Source: Trichoplax adhaerens
Taxonomy: Eukaryota; Placozoa; Uniplacotomia; Trichoplacea; Trichoplacidae
Assembly (NCBI RefSeq): GCF_000150275.1
Contig: NW_002060943.1
Span: 11,842,878-11,906,877, forward strand
Direction: 5' to 3'
Length of the DNA stretch: 64,000 bases
The notes beneath the pieces are model-generated. The model searched no databases and was not told where the DNA came from. It worked only from the letters and a program-made list of their open reading frames with translations. The translations under genes and the position numbers were made by a program. Position 1 is the first letter of the stretch. Each line of letters opens with the position of its first letter. Below, piece after piece: positions 48,153-62,397 of the stretch.

Positions 48153-50231
48153 ATGATGGAGCTGGCCGACAGTCCAACACAGAAAGTTCTAAGCATCCGT
48201 AAATTAAAATGCAAGCAAAATTTACTTCGCAATGCCGATGGATCTGCTCGATTTTCACAAGGTAAGACAATCTTAAGGCATAGTTAAGCTTACATATCGT
48301 ACCACATATGTATAGTATTTCTACTGCTGAAATAGGTCAGCACTATTCCCCCCACGGCCATGCAACTCACAGTGGAGCATTGCAATCAATGAAACAGTCT
48401 ATCATATCCATTTTAGCAAGTAGAATTGCAAAGCATGAAATGAGAAAAAATGACTAACCTATCTTCATCGATGGGTTCCATTGCTGTCTTGCATTCGTTC
48501 GTTACTTAAAAATTCAACCAATGAGTTGTACTCTGCCTCCCCTCATATCCTCATGTTGAAGCGATGTCTTAGCTAGTAGGGATATAAATGATACGCGTCT
48601 ATGAAATAGAATATATTTACAATTGATGCAGAGATCAGATAAATCATCTGATCGTGACTTATTTAAAAGAATACTTCAGCCAATATGGAAATGCTGTCGA
48701 CATATACTTGCTATGGTCCTAATTCAATGTTAATATCGGATAATATCTTGAATGTGTTACTATTTAGGTGATACAACTGTCATTGCAGCCGTTTATGGCC
48801 CGGTGCAAGCTATAGCTAAAATGGAAAAACTCGAAGAAGCTACCGTAGAAGTTATATTTCAAGATACCAGTGGATTACAAAGTAAGGATGAGATTATAGT
48901 CAACAAAAATTACAATTAACCAAGCGATATCTCCATTCACTGTCTAAATGATAGGATACTAAAATTTTCTATACTTTACATGTGTATAGCGATTCATTGT
49001 TTAGTATGATCAACGATTGCAAAATAAGGACCAGATATACGTAGTTTACCTGAACTAATATTTCCAAAAATACTTTTAATCTATCGGTCAATAAAATCAA
49101 GTCTTTTAAAATAATCACTTCAAATGTAGATATGGGAATAAGTGCAGGGTACAGTAGATGTGTAAAATCATGTATGCTACCGATTCGCTATCTTACGGAT
49201 TGTGCGATTTTGACACTGCTGTCATGGCAATAATATAGTATATTGTACTAACTAACTAACTTTTAACTTATCTTCAATATAGGCTGCGATCATAGAAAAA
49301 TGGAACAATTTATTAAGAATAACTGTAAAGAAATCATACTTACACACGCTTATCCTCATACTGCAATTTCCATCATCATTCAGATAGAAATAGATGCTGG
49401 ATCGGTATGATATAAATGTGCAAAACATTTCTGGTCTAAGGCTTCCATAGACAATTATTTTTTTTTTTTAATTTAATTTATTGAACGTACCTACAGTTTA
49501 TTCAATTTTCAATCATAAATCAACATCCTAGTAGTTTCATAGTATTTACTGTAAATGATTACTAACATTATCAACCGGTGCAGTGTACAAATATTGCTAA
49601 AAATAAATAGCGTACATTCAGTCATGATTACACAGCGATGCTTGTAGAGGACGCAATCGCCTTCGTTATTCTGCTAGTTATTGTACACACTGTTTAGTAC
49701 GCGCTTAATTAATGCGATGAGATGACTTAGCTACAAAATTTCTCATTAACAATGATGATATTTACCATTTAGCTCTTATCGTGTGCTCTAAATGCATCAA
49801 TTATGGCCCTGATGAATGCTGCTGTGCCATTACGATATCTAATAGGGTGTGTTAGCTGCGCTGTATTAGGGGAGGATATTATTTGTGATCCGACAAAAGA
49901 TCAGGAAACAGTAAGCTATTATCAGCTGTACTAATCATAGTCAAAAGCAACCTATATCTTTTTACTAGCTATAACTCATATTATGCCTTTATAGACAATG
50001 TTATTAACTACTACACTTCCTATAACCCTGTAGACATCCAACTCCATAACTGCAGTAGTGCTCGATAACAAAAGCTTTGATGTAATTGGAATATCCTCTC
50101 AGTCTGGCGTTATAAAGATACCAATGTTTAGGAAGATTATCCAGACAGCCCGTGTAGCAGTGGAGAACATATTCGACTTTTACAAAGTATCAGTTCAAAA
50201 AAACTTAGAAAAGTTAAATAATTTGCAATAG
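48153..50231 (+). CDS. EXOSC5: Exosome component 5 (Rrp46), RNase PH fold (5 exons)
   Basis: Ring subunit of the RNA exosome, partner of EXOSC4/Rrp41 in the hexameric barrel; the animal subunit is structural rather than phosphorolytic. Exons: 48153-48261, 48768-48881, 49283-49404, 49773-49910, 50034-50231; 226 aa (human 235). Conserved blocks: KCKQNLLRNADGSARFSQGD, TVIAAVYGPVQA, EVIFQDTSGL, EIILTHAYPHTAISI, QIEIDAGSLLSCALNASIMA and AVPLRYLIGCVSCAV. The remaining C-terminal part fits the family in length and ends KNLEKLNNLQ. The start used is the first of two adjacent ATGs; an upstream exon cannot be excluded but is not needed. The first exon is close to the repeat field. Confidence 0.93.
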
Positions 50232-52541
50232 AACTCTCTAAATAATGTATTTAATTTGTAATATCTTTCGAACTAAACAAGAATTTGTCAAGCGTTCATT
50301 CCTCAGCTACCTGAGAAATTCCTTTACCAATTACGGTATACTCCAGTAGTACGACAGTACTAACGGTTTATTGACAATATACTTGTGTATTGAAATCTAT
50401 TCCATTCGCCAGGTATTATATGAGTACTCTCCAATTGAATATTTTATACCACAATCATTTCAACAATATTATCGTCCACTGTAAATAGTTGGATGAAGAT
50501 AAACATTTATTGCACATTATAAATGATCCAAATTAGCTATGAATATATCAGACTTGGTGAAGTTTTAAACATTTCTGTAAAATTATGAATGGACTATGGC
50601 TTCACATGCCTTTTCGCTTCAATTATAGTTATTATTATATAAATTAATTAAATTATTCTATTATACAATAATGTTTGTATCGATATCTTTGAAAGTTTAA
50701 ACGTTATAGGGTATAATTAAACTTTTATGCTTTTGACACAAAGATAATGAGATTTAAATGGATTGACACATACAAGGTTCAGTAAGTGAATTTATAAATA
50801 GGGATGTAAAGCTTTATGAAACTATGATGCAATGTACTGGACACATATATAAATTTTACACCCTAAATTGATATACTGCACTATACTCAAAGATGGTTTA
50901 AAATACTGTACCTAAGCATCACATCCGGACTTTAAATAAATACAGCACATCGATAAATAATTCACGGTACAATCAATATGATACGAATACACGTAGTCTA
51001 ATAGAATTTTATTTACAGTATCCGTAATGTTATGAAGCCATCATTTACATGATAACTTACTACTGATTATATCCTATAGTTGCTATTTTCTACCAACTGT
51101 AAATAGCGATTCCCAATGTTACTACCATCTCCATTCACAGCGTTACGACGATTAAAAGCAGAAAAGTTGAGTAATTTAGTACAGCGATTTTTGCATGATA
51201 GACGTTTATTTCAACCTTTACCCTTCAAAAATTATAACCAATAGGCATTCAATAGCAAGTTGTAAACACTTGAAATGTTCTAGATGCAATCGTGAACATA
51301 ATGACCATAGTTACTCAATACTTTTACTAGTGATTGCATTCTATAACTGCTATGACGATATCAAGTAGAAGAGTTGACTAATTTATTATAAAGATTTTTG
51401 CATGATTAGCGATTTATATCTATCTTTGCCCATCAAAAATTGCAAACCAATATACTGTATATTCAATACCAAGTTGTAAACACTCGAAGTGTTTTAAGCG
51501 CAATCATGAGCATGATGACCACAACTACTCAATACTTCCACTATTGATTGCATCTTATAGTTACTATGAGATTACAAGCAGAGGAATTGCGTAATTTATT
51601 ACGTTCTAAAGATTTTTGCATGATAGGCATTTATTTCAATCTGTACCGATCAAAAATTGCAAACCAATGTGCACAATAACAAGTAGGATATACTCGAAAT
51701 ATTCTAAACGCCATCATGAACATGGTAACCAGCTAATCTATACTTTTACTATGGATTGCATCCTATACAGTAGTTGCTATTTTCTACTAACTTTAAACAG
51801 CGATTCTCAAGATTACTATCATCTGCATTCGTAGAGTTTTAACAATTACAAGCTAAAGAGTTGAATAATTTAGTACGAAGATTTTTGCACGATTGGCGTC
51901 TATTTCAACCTGTTCTGATCAAAAATTGCAAACCAATATGCATTCAATAGCAAGTTGGATACACTCGAAATGTTCTAAACGCCACCATGAACATGATGAC
52001 CATCGCTACTTATTACTTTCGCTACTGATTACATCCTATCATTACTATTTTCTAAAAACTTTAAATCATGATTCTTAAAATGCTGTTATTAGCACCCATA
52101 GTCACAGGTTCATGAACATTACACGTAGAAGAGTGAAATAATTGACTAAGGGGTTTTTTTCTGGTAGGCGTTTTCAATCTGGTATAATTGTAGTTAGACA
52201 ATAGAAACATTTAAAATTCTTGCTTATAAATATGTTAATGCATAGAAACTATTAAAGGATTTCGTCATGTGTATTATATCCTATAGCCTAAATCGTTGTA
52301 TGAGGAGTTTCACTACCAGTCCCCTCAGGTAAAATCTACAGAACCCTTCAAAATCTTACTACATTAATCAATCAGTCCCAATAGTAAATAGTGAGAATAG
52401 AGCATCAAAACATGAACAACAACAATCAAACCATTTATTAAAAATTGCTAATCCAATAGAGGAAAAATACAAGCAAGTACGAGTTAATTAGTGAGTTACC
52501 AATTGGATAAATCCTTGGAGAGAATATTAACCCAGGATAAC
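50232..52541. other. Gap between EXOSC5 and NEK9
   Basis: The only head-to-tail neighbour pair. The first 800 bp are AT-rich without recognisable features. The rest is dominated by the divergent tandem repeat at 51070-52250. The NEK9 promoter should lie in the last few hundred bases. Confidence 0.5.
51070..52250. repeat. Divergent tandem repeat, 4-5 copies of 207-270 bp
   Basis: The anchor gatttttgcatga (or gatttttgcacga) recurs at 51186, 51393, 51611 and 51880, and a degraded copy at about 52150. Each is followed by cgtttatttcaacct-like, attgcaaaccaata-like and catgaacatgatgacca-like blocks. Copies differ by many substitutions and indels, so this array is much older than those at 17 and 46 kb. 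Confidence 0.85.
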
Positions 52542-55500
52542 ATGAGCGATTCCGCTCACTCTTTGAGCAACGATCAGGAAGAATATCAGTTTGTCCGTGT
52601 ACTCGGTCGAGGAGCTTTTGGCGAAGCAGCACTATATAGAAAAGCGGAAGTAAGGACTAAGTAGTCAATTCTAGAATATCGCTATTACTCCTATCGTTGT
52701 ACCAGAAATATCTACAATCGATTGAAACGATAATTGCTACTGGTATAATATGGGATCAAGAAACAGATGAAATTTAACGCGGAAATAGCGATAAAATGTC
52801 ATTTATTTGAATTGATCGATTATGTCATAACTTTTACGATTCTAAGCAAATTTTGAAAATTGAACTTAATTCAATCTTGGATACATTATCGATATGCTTA
52901 CTTTGAGAGTTATAGACTACAGCCCTACATATAATCTTGTATATTTTCTGTACGCCTTTTTAAAAGTTTAATAGGATACGAACTACTGTATTCGCGAGAT
53001 ACTTGTGTTATTATTACTATCAGTAGTAGAGTCCTCAGTCGTTGGAAATGGTCAGTATTGATAGTCAACATGGTCAATCTGTCCTATTTCACTATCCATC
53101 CTGTTGAATTATGATTCAAATCTTTAAATCGCAATGCTAATTTTACTCTAGTTGTAATTCACAACGAGATTTTCACTATCATGATCTTAGTCAAAGTCTT
53201 ACTGCCTTAAAATATCTTCCATACGCCCGTAGTAGAATAAAAATCTGCTCGACTATGCATGATTAGAAATAACTGGCAATACTAACACACTAAAATCATA
53301 ATTCTAAATGCCAGAAATAACCTAATTGCAATGGATAATTAATTAATCAAAATCTTGTCCTCAATAATATCAACCCTTTCGTCCGGTTGGATTAGATTGT
53401 TTTATTGAAATACAGTTTACGCAAATGGGCCTTTCCATAGTGGTAATTTTAGTCTTAAGCAAGGGATCAGATCGCTAACGTCGAATATGGATAACATCCT
53501 TGCGTAAATGAACCTTTCCATAGTGACAGTTTTAGTGTTAAGGAAGCGATCAGACCGCTTACATCGAATATGGACAACATACTTTTACGCTAATTTAATA
53601 GATTAGCTAATGAAACAATGTCTAAATGGACATACATCTCCATAACCTTACTAAGCGTGCAAAACTTACATCCACATTCAGTAAAACTGCATTGTTCAGC
53701 GATCTAGAAGTATGTGGCCAACCATAAATTAGTGTTATAACAGAGATTACTGACTCTTCGATAATAATCCATAACTGCAAATAAAAATAAAAACTAGGTG
53801 TAAACTGTATAAGAAAATATCTAGCTTTATATCCAGTCAAAAGCACTAATAACTCAACTTCAGTGAATATTTCAATTAGCCATCATTATTTCCTGACTTT
53901 GACCATAAACATAAATGCTACGTTACAAGTATATAAATCTATCGATGTGTATGTATATCCAGCTATAGTTAGAGTTCTATTTACAGTTAGTAAAATCCAG
54001 TTAGTGCCATCAACTCAATACAGCTGCTTGCTAGCGAAAGTCGAAGATAAATATCATCACAATATCATCCTGTAGTACCTCTGCTATAATGTTTTACTAC
54101 AAATTGCAAATTGTCGCAGTCTTAATAGTAGACTAATCAGAAGTTCAAAATAAATCTTATGTAAAGCTACTTCATATTTTTAAATCCAGTTATTGGTACA
54201 AAGTAGCAACTAAGTGAAAGATCATTTATTCTAGAGTTAGAAGTAAAAGATTAAGCTCTTTTACTGCATCCTGTTTTGCCTACTATATTATAGTAGAAAA
54301 TGAGAATGGAATTTTTCAATTCGGATCTCATGAATATTTTAGGGATTCAATGTAACGCTGTAAAAATTAATTTAATTGGCCGATGAGTAGCAGCTATAAT
54401 CATAAATTGATTCTGTTATTGTTATAGTCCTTCGAGCTAATAATTTATAGCATAAATTGATCAATTTTGCTCAATATTAGGATAATTCGCTAGTTGTGTG
54501 GAAGGAAATTAATTTACACAGATCGAGTAAAAATGTTGAAGATAGCGCACTCCATGAGATCGAGATTTTATCTCTATTAAATCATGACAATATTGTGACT
54601 TATTACAACCACTATATTGATGACGAATCTCTCTTTATCGAAATGGAATATGCTAATGGTGAGTAAATAGTCGTTAGATTGTTTAAATTTGCAAAGACAG
54701 TCACTTTCATGACATCATGTTATCATCTATTATATTTTAAGACTAGACTGATTCTGCTAACAAATAGTTTTAGAGTTGAGAACAACCTTTTTTACTCATT
54801 ATTCAGGGGGAACATTGCATGATAAAATCAGAATTCAAGAAAGTGGTCAACTCTTAGATGAAGAAGTACTTTTATTTAAAGTTTAAATCATCATGATACT
54901 TTCAATTCAGTAATTTAATCTTATAAAATTTAGCTATTACCTTAAGTGATTATCTATCCAATCTCTCTACTTGTGGCTACATTTTAATCTTGCATTTATT
55001 TAAAGTCGTGATTTGGTAATAACCTATTGTAGGTTGTTTTATGGTATTTCTATCAGCTGGTTTCTGCTGTAGCTCATATTCACGATTTTGACGTTATACA
55101 CAGGTTTGAGCCAGAATAACATCCTTAATATATATGTGATATGTTTATATGCATTTGTGTACTATCAAATCTTCTAATTATTATGATGCTTTTTCCGCCT
55201 TATAATATAAATTAGTAGTAAAATACATTGCAATTACTCGGTATATTGAGAGTTTAAACTTTACTCTATAATGATTCTGTAGCATCAGGGATGCCAAGAT
55301 CTCCATAAAATAAGCAATAGAATACATTACAGCACCCAATTTGTTAGCAGTAATGGATTTTATTTCTTTTGCTCTTTTCGTCTGATCAGAAATGTTAAGA
55401 CCTGTATATAAGTAGCATAGAGATAATATATAATGTACCCCTTCATCATTTCGCAATCGCTAGAAATAATAAAATCGATATAATTTAGTTTCTAGCACTT

Positions 55501-58500
55501 GATTTATTAATAAAGAATCAAAGATTCTTCGAATGAGTTTAGTGATCAAGTATTACAAGGTATTTTTTAACTAAATTCAAAATTATAACAATTAAAGAGT
55601 AACTTTGCAGTAATATATTACATATGCACTAGCAAAGATACTTATATTTTTGTATCATTTTGTAATTGCTAGCGATAGTAAATCCTTTGATATTTAAGAA
55701 CAAAATTTTTTAATACTAACTTATTAATTATGACGGAGGTTTATTTCTTCAATCACTTTGTAATAGGGATATCAAGACCTTGAATATCTTTCTGACAAAA
55801 TCAGAAATTGTTAAATTAGGAGATTTTGGTATATCTAAAGTTTTAGATGGCGAGAATCGGTTAGCAACTTCTGTAAGTATAATACCCACGAAACATAAAA
55901 TAAATGACTATTTACCTTCGGTCTTGTTATTAATCAGCTATCTACGCCACAAAAATGAACAAATTCATTACTCTACCGTTTGTAAGGTTCATAAAGGTCT
56001 TTTAATGTTGCCATTATTAGATTGTTGGAACCCCTTATTATATGTCGCCAGAATTAGTCAGAGGAGAGCCGTAAGTAAAATTAGTAATTATAACAAGTTA
56101 TGATTGTAATATTCTCAAAGACCAATTTTTATAACAATATATTAATAATCAATAATATGCGTATATATATATAATCAATGCTTATACTTATTTCAATCCA
56201 TTATGATATATTACAATTTTTGTTTCAAAGTTGATTACAATTTGTCTTAGCAATCAATCGTACATATACGATCAGAAATACGATACTTAGATCATTTAGC
56301 CGATATTAACATATCCATTTGGATTAATATGTGATTAGTATGCAAATGGACATGTATTTTAAAACTGATTATGACTTATCTTGGCTATGAACTCAACAGA
56401 TACGACCTGAAAAGTGATATTTGGGCCGTTGGATGTGTCTTATACGAACTTTTAACTTTATCGAAGACATTTAATGCCACGGTAACAAAATTACCCTTTA
56501 CAAATTGTGAAATATAAGGCCAATATTCTCCACTATATTAGATTCTTACATGGATAATCATTAAACTTTCTGAGTTGTGTTAGAACTGTATAACAGATGA
56601 AATACCATTTCTAAATTTCTCAACACCGTTAGACTTTTATTATCGCTGCTTCTTCATTGTCTTAAACTATCTTTGCATATACATAGAATCAATTAAGACT
56701 TGCGGCTGAAATTGTCCGAGGAGAAATAAAAGACATTAACGAAAAGGTTAAGCCAATCATTCAAGGCCTCTACTCAATATGAGAATGGCAAAATTATGAT
56801 AATACTAATAGTTTTCAATTTTAACTTTTTCTAGTATTCTGAAGAGATAACCGAATTAATTCATCTCTTACTACACAAAGTAAGTAACATTTTAATAAGA
56901 TCTTAGCTGCCACGATTTGTTTTAAAACTTTACCTAAATATAGTATTCATGAGCCTTATTCGTAAATATATACAGTGACAGTATACTCTAATGCAGGATG
57001 ATTAGATTCATTATTTTGAGTAAGGTAGCTAATTAAAAGGGATACAATGTTCTAGGATCCTAATCAACGCCCATCAATGATGGAAACGCTTAAAAATCCT
57101 TTATTGTCATCAAGAAGAGAGTAGGATGATGATTGCCTTGCAGAATGTTAAATATTGGTGTTAACTGCAGTTTCTAAGCTACTATTATTATCATTACATC
57201 TTAAAATTACCGATATTTCTACCCTTTTAAAACATATTGTCGTTGCTTATAGATTATACGATCAAAAAATAAACAGTTTGCAGTCTTCCAAAATACCACG
57301 GTAACAAATAACAAATATAATCAAAACTAATACCGTTAGCAATTGTTAGTTAATCCTAGCATCATATTGCGATTTCTAATTGCTGATATTTTAGTATTTT
57401 GATCAGAAATTTTTGGACTAAATTACATTTTTTTACTCAGGGTGCCATCGAATTCCGGTGCTACTGAGCCAGTACCAGTAGTTATATCAACGGAAAGCGA
57501 CGTAAAATAATATTTTTTTTTAACTCTAAATCAATCGTTTAACATTAAAGTTCTAACCCTACTCGATTCTATAAGAAGCTTTTAATAAATCTTAGCGGCT
57601 ACATACTCAGTAATAGTATATGTATCAGTAGTCTATTTACTCTGATTGAATCGTTTTGTAGGTCTATTACTGGGGAGGTGGAAAATTTACACCACAAAAA
57701 TTAAACATCTTCAAGGGCGAAGACCGTGCTACACAGGTTAATCCGCTTAGATCTTCATATCTTACTGATCCAATTCTTCAAGCAGTAACCGTTGATACTA
57801 TTTCTATTCCCTAACCATGTCAAAATAAAATGTAGCATATTTAACAAGGTTTACATATGTTACGAATAAGATCATTTGGACGCAATACTTACAAATACAA
57901 GTACATCATGTAATTTCATCATAAAGCTTAAAATATCATCTTGAATCATTTATATTTTAGGTATCTGCTGGCAAGACACATTACGCTGTTGTTACAGTTG
58001 AGAAAGGCGTTTTTACCTGGGCTGTATGTAAAATGATGATATTCATAATAATATAATTGTAATATTTGAATATCTATCCGTATTGATTCAGTTATCATAG
58101 CCTAAATTTATATGATGATGCCATTACAGAACACACAAGGTGGCCAACAAATGGCTGGCCAACTGGGCCATTCCGATAAAGCATCTTACCGGGTTCCGAA
58201 GCGTGTTGAAATCTTTCATAACGAAGTCATTAAACAAGCAGTTTGCGGTGATGAATTTACTCTCTTTCTTTCAGGTATTTTCTTTAATGATTTCATCCCA
58301 TAAAGTAAGGACACTCTAACTTCCATTCCACCTACTTATAAAGATGCTAAAATGTTGTACCGTATTGATGCAAATAGACAATGGCGCCCTATATTCGTGT
58401 GGCTCAAATTATTATGGCTGTTTGGGGCTTGAAGAAAATGAAGAAAACGAAGAAGACGATGATGGTTATGTTCTATCTCCAACAGCTATTGAGCTATTTA

Positions 58501-61500
58501 GCAATATAAAAATATCTCAAATTACTTGTGGAGAAAGTCATGTCTTAGCCTTAACAGGTACATTCTTATTTTTAAAATGGATGATCAATGCTGAAAATAG
58601 CTAAATTGCTAACAGTTTGATATTATTAACTCTTTTTAAAGATGATAAGGAGGTTTATAGCTGGGGCTGCGGAGAATTCGGTGAGTGCATTTCTTTGCGA
58701 TCTATTGCTTAGCTTAATGATATAATTGATAGTATTATATGACAATACTGATCGTTCGATTAACAGTTAAATTCATTTTATTCCTCAACTTAAATGTTTC
58801 TGGTTAACATTTCAGGTCGTCTTGGCCTTGGTTCTGAAGACGATTACTTTTCTCCACAAAAGGTAAAGATAAATCAAGTTTGCCTGTTCTATTTCTGGTT
58901 AAGTAATAACGGTAATAATATAATCTATTTCTATTAGCTACAAATTGCAAGTGCAGGCAAAGGATTAATAAAATCAGTCCACTGTGGCTCGGATTTTTCC
59001 TTTCTTTTAACAATTTCTGGTCGAGTAATAGCTTTCGGAAATAATGAGCATAACCAATTAGGCCTTAATTCAACTAAGAATACAATTACGAGAAATAAAC
59101 CCCGAGTACGTAATTATTTTAATGGATCGAAATTTAATAATATTCTTAATTTACTGTTAAGCTTGATCCTATTAGATCATTTTTAAAAGTTCGAGCTTAG
59201 ATCGACTAATAAAATTTGATTTTGATAGCCTAAATCGCGACTAGATGGTTGTTATTGCTTTTTAATCATACAAGAGCTAGAACATCCTCTTCGTCTAGCA
59301 TTGCTTATTATATAGAATTAATAGCGTTTCTCTATTCTTCTTTAGCATACCTCAACATTGCATTGCAGCCTTACTCCCATGGCGGTGCGCGCTCTTAATA
59401 GGTGCTATGGAGTTTTATTTGACTAAAAGAGAACACTTTGAAATATCTCTATACGAAGATCTTGTTCATTTTATGTGGTTATAGATACAAATTAAGCAGT
59501 TCTGATTTTCTATATTACCTACAGATACGACATTAATTATATCGCCGCTGGACAATCACATGCGGCTTTAATTGATAGTAAGTTAATTGATTTAGCTAAA
59601 CGAGATAAATGACCAAAAATAGAATACCAATATAATTTTTAGTATATGCTTCACTTTGTATGAGTGTTAAGAACATAGCTGCTAGATTCTATTGATTACA
59701 TTCAATTTAAATTTGGTTATTAGTATCAGAAGACTTGCGAATTTCCACAGTAGATCATTTCTAAATCACTTCTGAGTTAGTTTAGGTGCTAATTTTAATT
59801 TGAAACTAAAGTAGCAGATTTGATCCATTAGCAGGCATATTCAAGGAACAACAATATTAAGTATTTGTTAAACCAGAATTTTAGCGATATAAACCCAGTA
59901 AATAACGTATACAGGTAGAATGATAGAGACAAACAGAATCATTACTGAATCGGCCAGAATGTACAGTAGATATACCTAGTATTAACATGAGTAACTACGC
60001 TACATTTGATGACAGTTGTTATTTCGGTAGAAAAATGGTTGAATGTCAATTCGGCAATTCCTGGTAGTAATATTTTAAGAGTTATCACTAGCTCCTAGAT
60101 TGTTCTCACAAAATGCTGTAGAAAGGTAAGCCAAGTAAAGTGGATTGAGATTGCTTTATTTTTTGTATCCTTTCTAGAATTTGGCCGTCTAATTACCATG
60201 GGTTCTAACAAATGTGGGGAAAGAGGAATCGGAAATTTTAAACAAACTATAAATCCAACTATTGTTTCAGGAGTATTAAGTGGTAAAATCGTTCATAAGG
60301 TAGCCTGCGGTGATTCTTTTACCGTCATCGCTACAACAGGTATAAATGATCACCAACATGATCGATACTTTCAACTGATTAACAATTTTTTCGCCAGTCT
60401 AATGAACTAATGTCGTTGCCTTATTGCTGTAGGAAATCAATTGTATTCTTGTGGCTGGGCAGAAGATGGCAGGCTAGGCATTATATTACCTCCATCAGAG
60501 AAAGGAGTCAATAACGGATGGACTCATCCTAGACCGATATTTGGATCACTTCATCACGTATCGAGCTTAAGCTGTAATTACTGGCATACTATTGTTGTTG
60601 CAGGTTAGATTTATCTTTTACTATTTTAGTTTTAAAAACTAAATAATATAATGATTTACGTGGGCCTTATAACGATTTCATTAAGGTAGATCTTCATGTT
60701 GATGTAGTATTTATACCAGTCACACGATCATTTCATTCGTGAATTCTTTTCCAATGTAGAAAAAGTATTAAATACTCGTAAAGTAGCTAAAGGAGCTAAC
60801 CATTCCACCTCATCAGATGCTGAAGATATAAGTATGTAAAGCATGTAAAAGAAAATTTTAATCTCATCGAATGTAACATTTTTAAGATATATAGGATATA
60901 TTCATTTTCTCTTTGTATGTATATGTAATATTAAATAATATCGCAATCTTTCAATACTATGATTTTCGGGCGAAAGAAATAAATCGAACGATACTTCTCG
61001 AATGTAATATTTTATTAATGTCATCTCACATAGTTCAATAATAGCGTAGGCTATTGTAGTCTTTCAGAGTATAATTCTAACATGAAAGCATGATGAAGCT
61101 ATAATAACTAATTTTAAGCCATATGAGCACATTATAAATAAAATTCCATCGGTTTTCTTCATGTTTAGAGAAATAATGTAATCGATGTATTATATATAAT
61201 TTCAATTAACTACTTTTTTTCAGTTACATTGTTGGCGGAGCAAAGTTTAGAAGATCCAAGTTTATTATTAGGTACCAGCAATAGTGATAATAGATCCTCA
61301 GCAGGTATACGTTCGGATTCCGGAATCCCAAGTAGTGACATGATTGATATCACTAATGATCGCTTACAAGATGATCGCAAAAAGGTAGGAGTACTACAAA
61401 TTATAGTTGTTTCACATACTTGCTGATGCATAACAATTTAATAAATTTGCTAATGGATTTATCAAAATGTAATAGGTTAAATTGCATGGTGAAAATAGTA

Positions 61501-62397
61501 TTCCAAAATTAGCATTGGGCTCACAATCAGCTTCAAATTCCCGATCCAAAGTCCCTGATTGGTTACGTAACGTAAGTTGTCGTCTTATAATTAAAACTGA
61601 TCATATACATAGATCTTTATTTTATATAATATATCTTTATTACATTTGATAAAATGTTGAAATATTGCCGATTTTAGGAATTAGATAATGGAGAGCATAT
61701 ACCTATCGTGCCTAAAAGTGATAGAAATACTAGAACAACCCTTGATACATCTTTACCAGATTCATCAGATGGGTAATCTAATTATTAAATACTGCAATAT
61801 TACTACTAACATTAAGTTATGAATAGGATAATAATTTACTTTTGATGATGTTTGCGTTAGTTTCGAGTTCTCGACCGACGATCAAAATTTCGATTTGGTA
61901 AGAATAATATTATTGTACTATTTATAGTAGGCATACACGTATAAAGTCTATGTTGCACAGCTTTATATTAAAGATAGCTACTGCTATTTCTTTTTTGTTG
62001 AATATTATTTATTTAGAGTGCAACTGATTATACCAATGCATCACGTAGCCACGGAATGGATTATGGAACGATTGATATAGATAAATTAATAGCAGGTATC
62101 ATCATCGAAATACAGTTTAACTGGCTTTTCTAAGATAATAACTTATCTGTCTTTACCTTTAGAAGAATCCACGGATCAAATTAAAGGAATTGTAGAATTA
62201 TTATTATCGAGAATAAATCAGCTAGAAGAAGATAATGAAAATGTAAGGAAATACTGATTCATTCCTTAATAATATTATGTTATTATTATTAATAATCTCG
62301 CCAAAAACTGAATTTTTTTTGTTTGATTTAGTTAAAGAAAACCGTGGCTGCGAAAGATGTTAAAATAGCAGCTTTATTAGCTATGTTAGACGATTAG
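52542..62397 (+). CDS. NEK9: NIMA-related kinase 9 (Nercc1), kinase plus RCC1 repeats (30 exons)
   Basis: Ser/Thr kinase acting upstream of NEK6/7 in mitotic spindle assembly. Exons: 52542-52649, 54481-54658, 54807-54880, 55033-55103, 55767-55872, 56021-56070, 56400-56481, 56687-56746, 56835-56879, 57056-57120, 57441-57501, 57662-57736, 57961-58023, 58130-58274, 58378-58557, 58642-58680, 58816-58862, 58938-59105, 59346-59401, 59525-59577, 60178-60339, 60433-60603, 60760-60831, 61224-61384, 61476-61571, 61678-61772, 61861-61897, 62017-62095, 62163-62242, 62332-62397. Total 914 aa (human 979). Kinase: GRGAFGE (22-28), Lys44 in VVWKE, HRDIKTLN (143-150), DFG (163-165), [12 protein letters not shown]1-like blades follow from about residue 280 ([62 protein letters not shown]) to about 690. 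Then come a Ser-rich linker with [16 protein letters not shown] and a short C-terminal coiled coil. I see no TQT dynein-light-chain motif at the C-terminus. AATAAA at 62499-62504 fits poly(A). Confidence 0.96.
53416..53590. repeat. Two-copy 85-bp direct repeat in NEK9 intron 1
   Basis: Copies start tttacgcaaatgggccttt (53416) and ttgcgtaaatgaacctttc (53500), each followed by ccatagtg, gatcaga and tcgaatatgga words. About 80 percent alike by eye, so moderately old. Lies inside the 1.8-kb first intron. Confidence 0.8.

Noticed and set aside
52438-52632. Minus-strand 64-codon frame
   Set aside because: Antisense shadow of NEK9 exon 1, which encodes the kinase glycine loop on the plus strand.
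61210-61431. Minus-strand 73-codon frame
   Set aside because: Antisense shadow of NEK9 exon 61224-61384.
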